Source: Lachnospiraceae bacterium (GTDB taxonomy: Bacteria; Bacillota; Clostridia; Lachnospirales; Lachnospiraceae). From it: a stretch of DNA of 7,085 nt. The notes under the pieces were generated by a model. The model was not told the DNA's origin. It did not search any database and saw only the letters and a program-made list of their open reading frames with translations. This document shows, one piece after another, positions 6,610 to 7,085 of this stretch. The stretch covers positions 1 to 7,085 of the forward strand of contig JAGAAH010000150.1 of assembly GCA_017615375.1 (NCBI GenBank), read 5' to 3'. A program made the translations under genes and the position numbers. Every line of letters starts with the position of its first letter. Positions within the stretch are counted from its first letter, which is position 1.

Positions 6610-6924
6610 ATGGGATTGAATTTCAGAAAGAGCATTACAAAGGGCGGTGCGAGAATTAATCTCAGCAAGTCCGGCGCCGGTGCGAGTTACGGAACAAAGG
6701 GCGCAAGAATTACGAGAACTGCGAAGGGTAAGACTAAAGCAACCGTATCTATTCCGGGTACGGGATTATCTTATTCAACGGAGGTCGGTGGCGGCAAAGA
6801 GAAGTCAAAGACTTGGATAATCGTATTTATTGTTGCAGGTCTTATTATTCTTTGGGCAGTTGCAAAAAAGGCAGGACTTATAGGGTTTGATTTCTCGGAT
6901 ATATTGAAGTCGTTTAATCTGTAG
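6610..6924 (+). CDS. DUF4236 family protein with C-terminal membrane helix
   Basis: This 104-residue protein starts MGLNFRKSI and continues with alternating short beta-strand-like stretches: RINLSKSGAGASYG, then ARITRT, ATVSIPGTGLSYST. The FRKS opening, SKSG and PGTGLSY are the marks I associate with DUF4236, a small beta-rich domain of unknown function found at the N-terminus of many bacterial membrane or helper proteins. After a Lys/Glu linker (about 61-67), one strongly hydrophobic helix (about 69-86, WIIVFIVAGLIILWAVA) is followed by a short tail. The beta domain probably lies in the cytoplasm by the positive-inside rule, because it is rich in Lys and Arg. It heads a probable two-gene transcript with the membrane protein 18 bases downstream. 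No enzymatic residues are apparent, and no function should be assigned. Confidence 0.85.
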   Translation: MGLNFRKSITKGGARINLSKSGAGASYGTKGARITRTAKGKTKATVSIPGTGLSYSTEVGGGKEKSKTWIIVFIVAGLIILWAVAKKAGLIGFDFSDILKSFNL

Positions 6925-6942
6925 ATTAGTGAGGAATGGTTT

Positions 6943-7085
6943 ATGAGAGAGTTATTAATTTCAAATTTGACAGTATTGATATTTGCTATAACAGCGATTG
7001 AGCTTGTATTGGGTATACTTTTATTTAAGAGTTATGCGGCAAGCAAGAAAGTTTCAACTTTATGTATGGCACTTATTGCGATAGG
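6943..7085 (+). CDS. Unrecognised membrane protein, 3'-truncated by the window edge
   Basis: An ORF opens at the ATG at 6943 (MRELLISNLTVLIFAITAIE...) and stays open to the window end; 47 full codons are visible. A GAGGA at 6931-6935 gives a well-spaced Shine-Dalgarno sequence. A first membrane helix is evident at about residues 8-28, then a short Lys-containing loop (FKSYAASKK), and a second hydrophobic stretch starts at about 37. The gap to the preceding DUF4236 gene is 18 bases, so the two are probably co-transcribed. I do not recognise the family from this fragment. Confidence 0.7.
   Translation, partial: MRELLISNLTVLIFAITAIELVLGILLFKSYAASKKVSTLCMALIAI

Overview
The window looks like chromosomal DNA of a low-to-moderate GC anaerobic Firmicute of the class Clostridia, most likely a Lachnospiraceae member. 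This is inferred from AT-rich codon use, strong GGAGG-type ribosome binding sites, a Clostridia-style RsgA, a Cache-type chemoreceptor, and a secreted papain-like protease with lectin-like and fibronectin-like modules. No rRNA, tRNA, CRISPR array, transposase or phage gene is visible, and no gene-free stretch exceeds 300 bases.

Layout. Positions 1-1454 (+) hold a tight three-gene cluster: the 3' part of an HD-domain phosphohydrolase, a VOC/glyoxalase-fold metalloprotein, and a 223-residue protein that resembles ferredoxin-dependent bilin reductases (PcyA/HY2 family). A possible 21-residue ORF follows, then an intrinsic terminator (1595-1618). Next is rsgA (1720-2688, +), a ribosome-assembly GTPase whose zinc knuckle has Tyr where Cys is expected. 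A perfect bidirectional terminator (2710-2740) separates it from the convergent minus-strand genes. These are a methyl-accepting chemotaxis protein (4459-2750) and, upstream of it, a secreted C1A cysteine protease (6461-4545). A divergent promoter region (about 6462-6609) then leads to a plus-strand pair: a DUF4236 protein with a C-terminal membrane helix (6610-6924) and the start of an unrecognised membrane protein that runs off the window (6943-7085).

How the parts may work together. The first three genes are spaced 11 and 6 bases apart and probably share a transcript. If the bilin-reductase resemblance is real, the cluster could act on a linear tetrapyrrole or another planar heterocycle in a non-photosynthetic bacterium. 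This is the most unusual lead in the window. The protease and chemoreceptor share a strand with an 85-base gap and could be co-transcribed, but a functional link (degrading protein outside the cell and sensing the products) is only speculation. RsgA is a housekeeping gene.

Three starts were moved from the longest possible ORF to an internal start with a properly spaced Shine-Dalgarno sequence: rsgA to 1720, the protease to 6461 and the DUF4236 gene to 6610.
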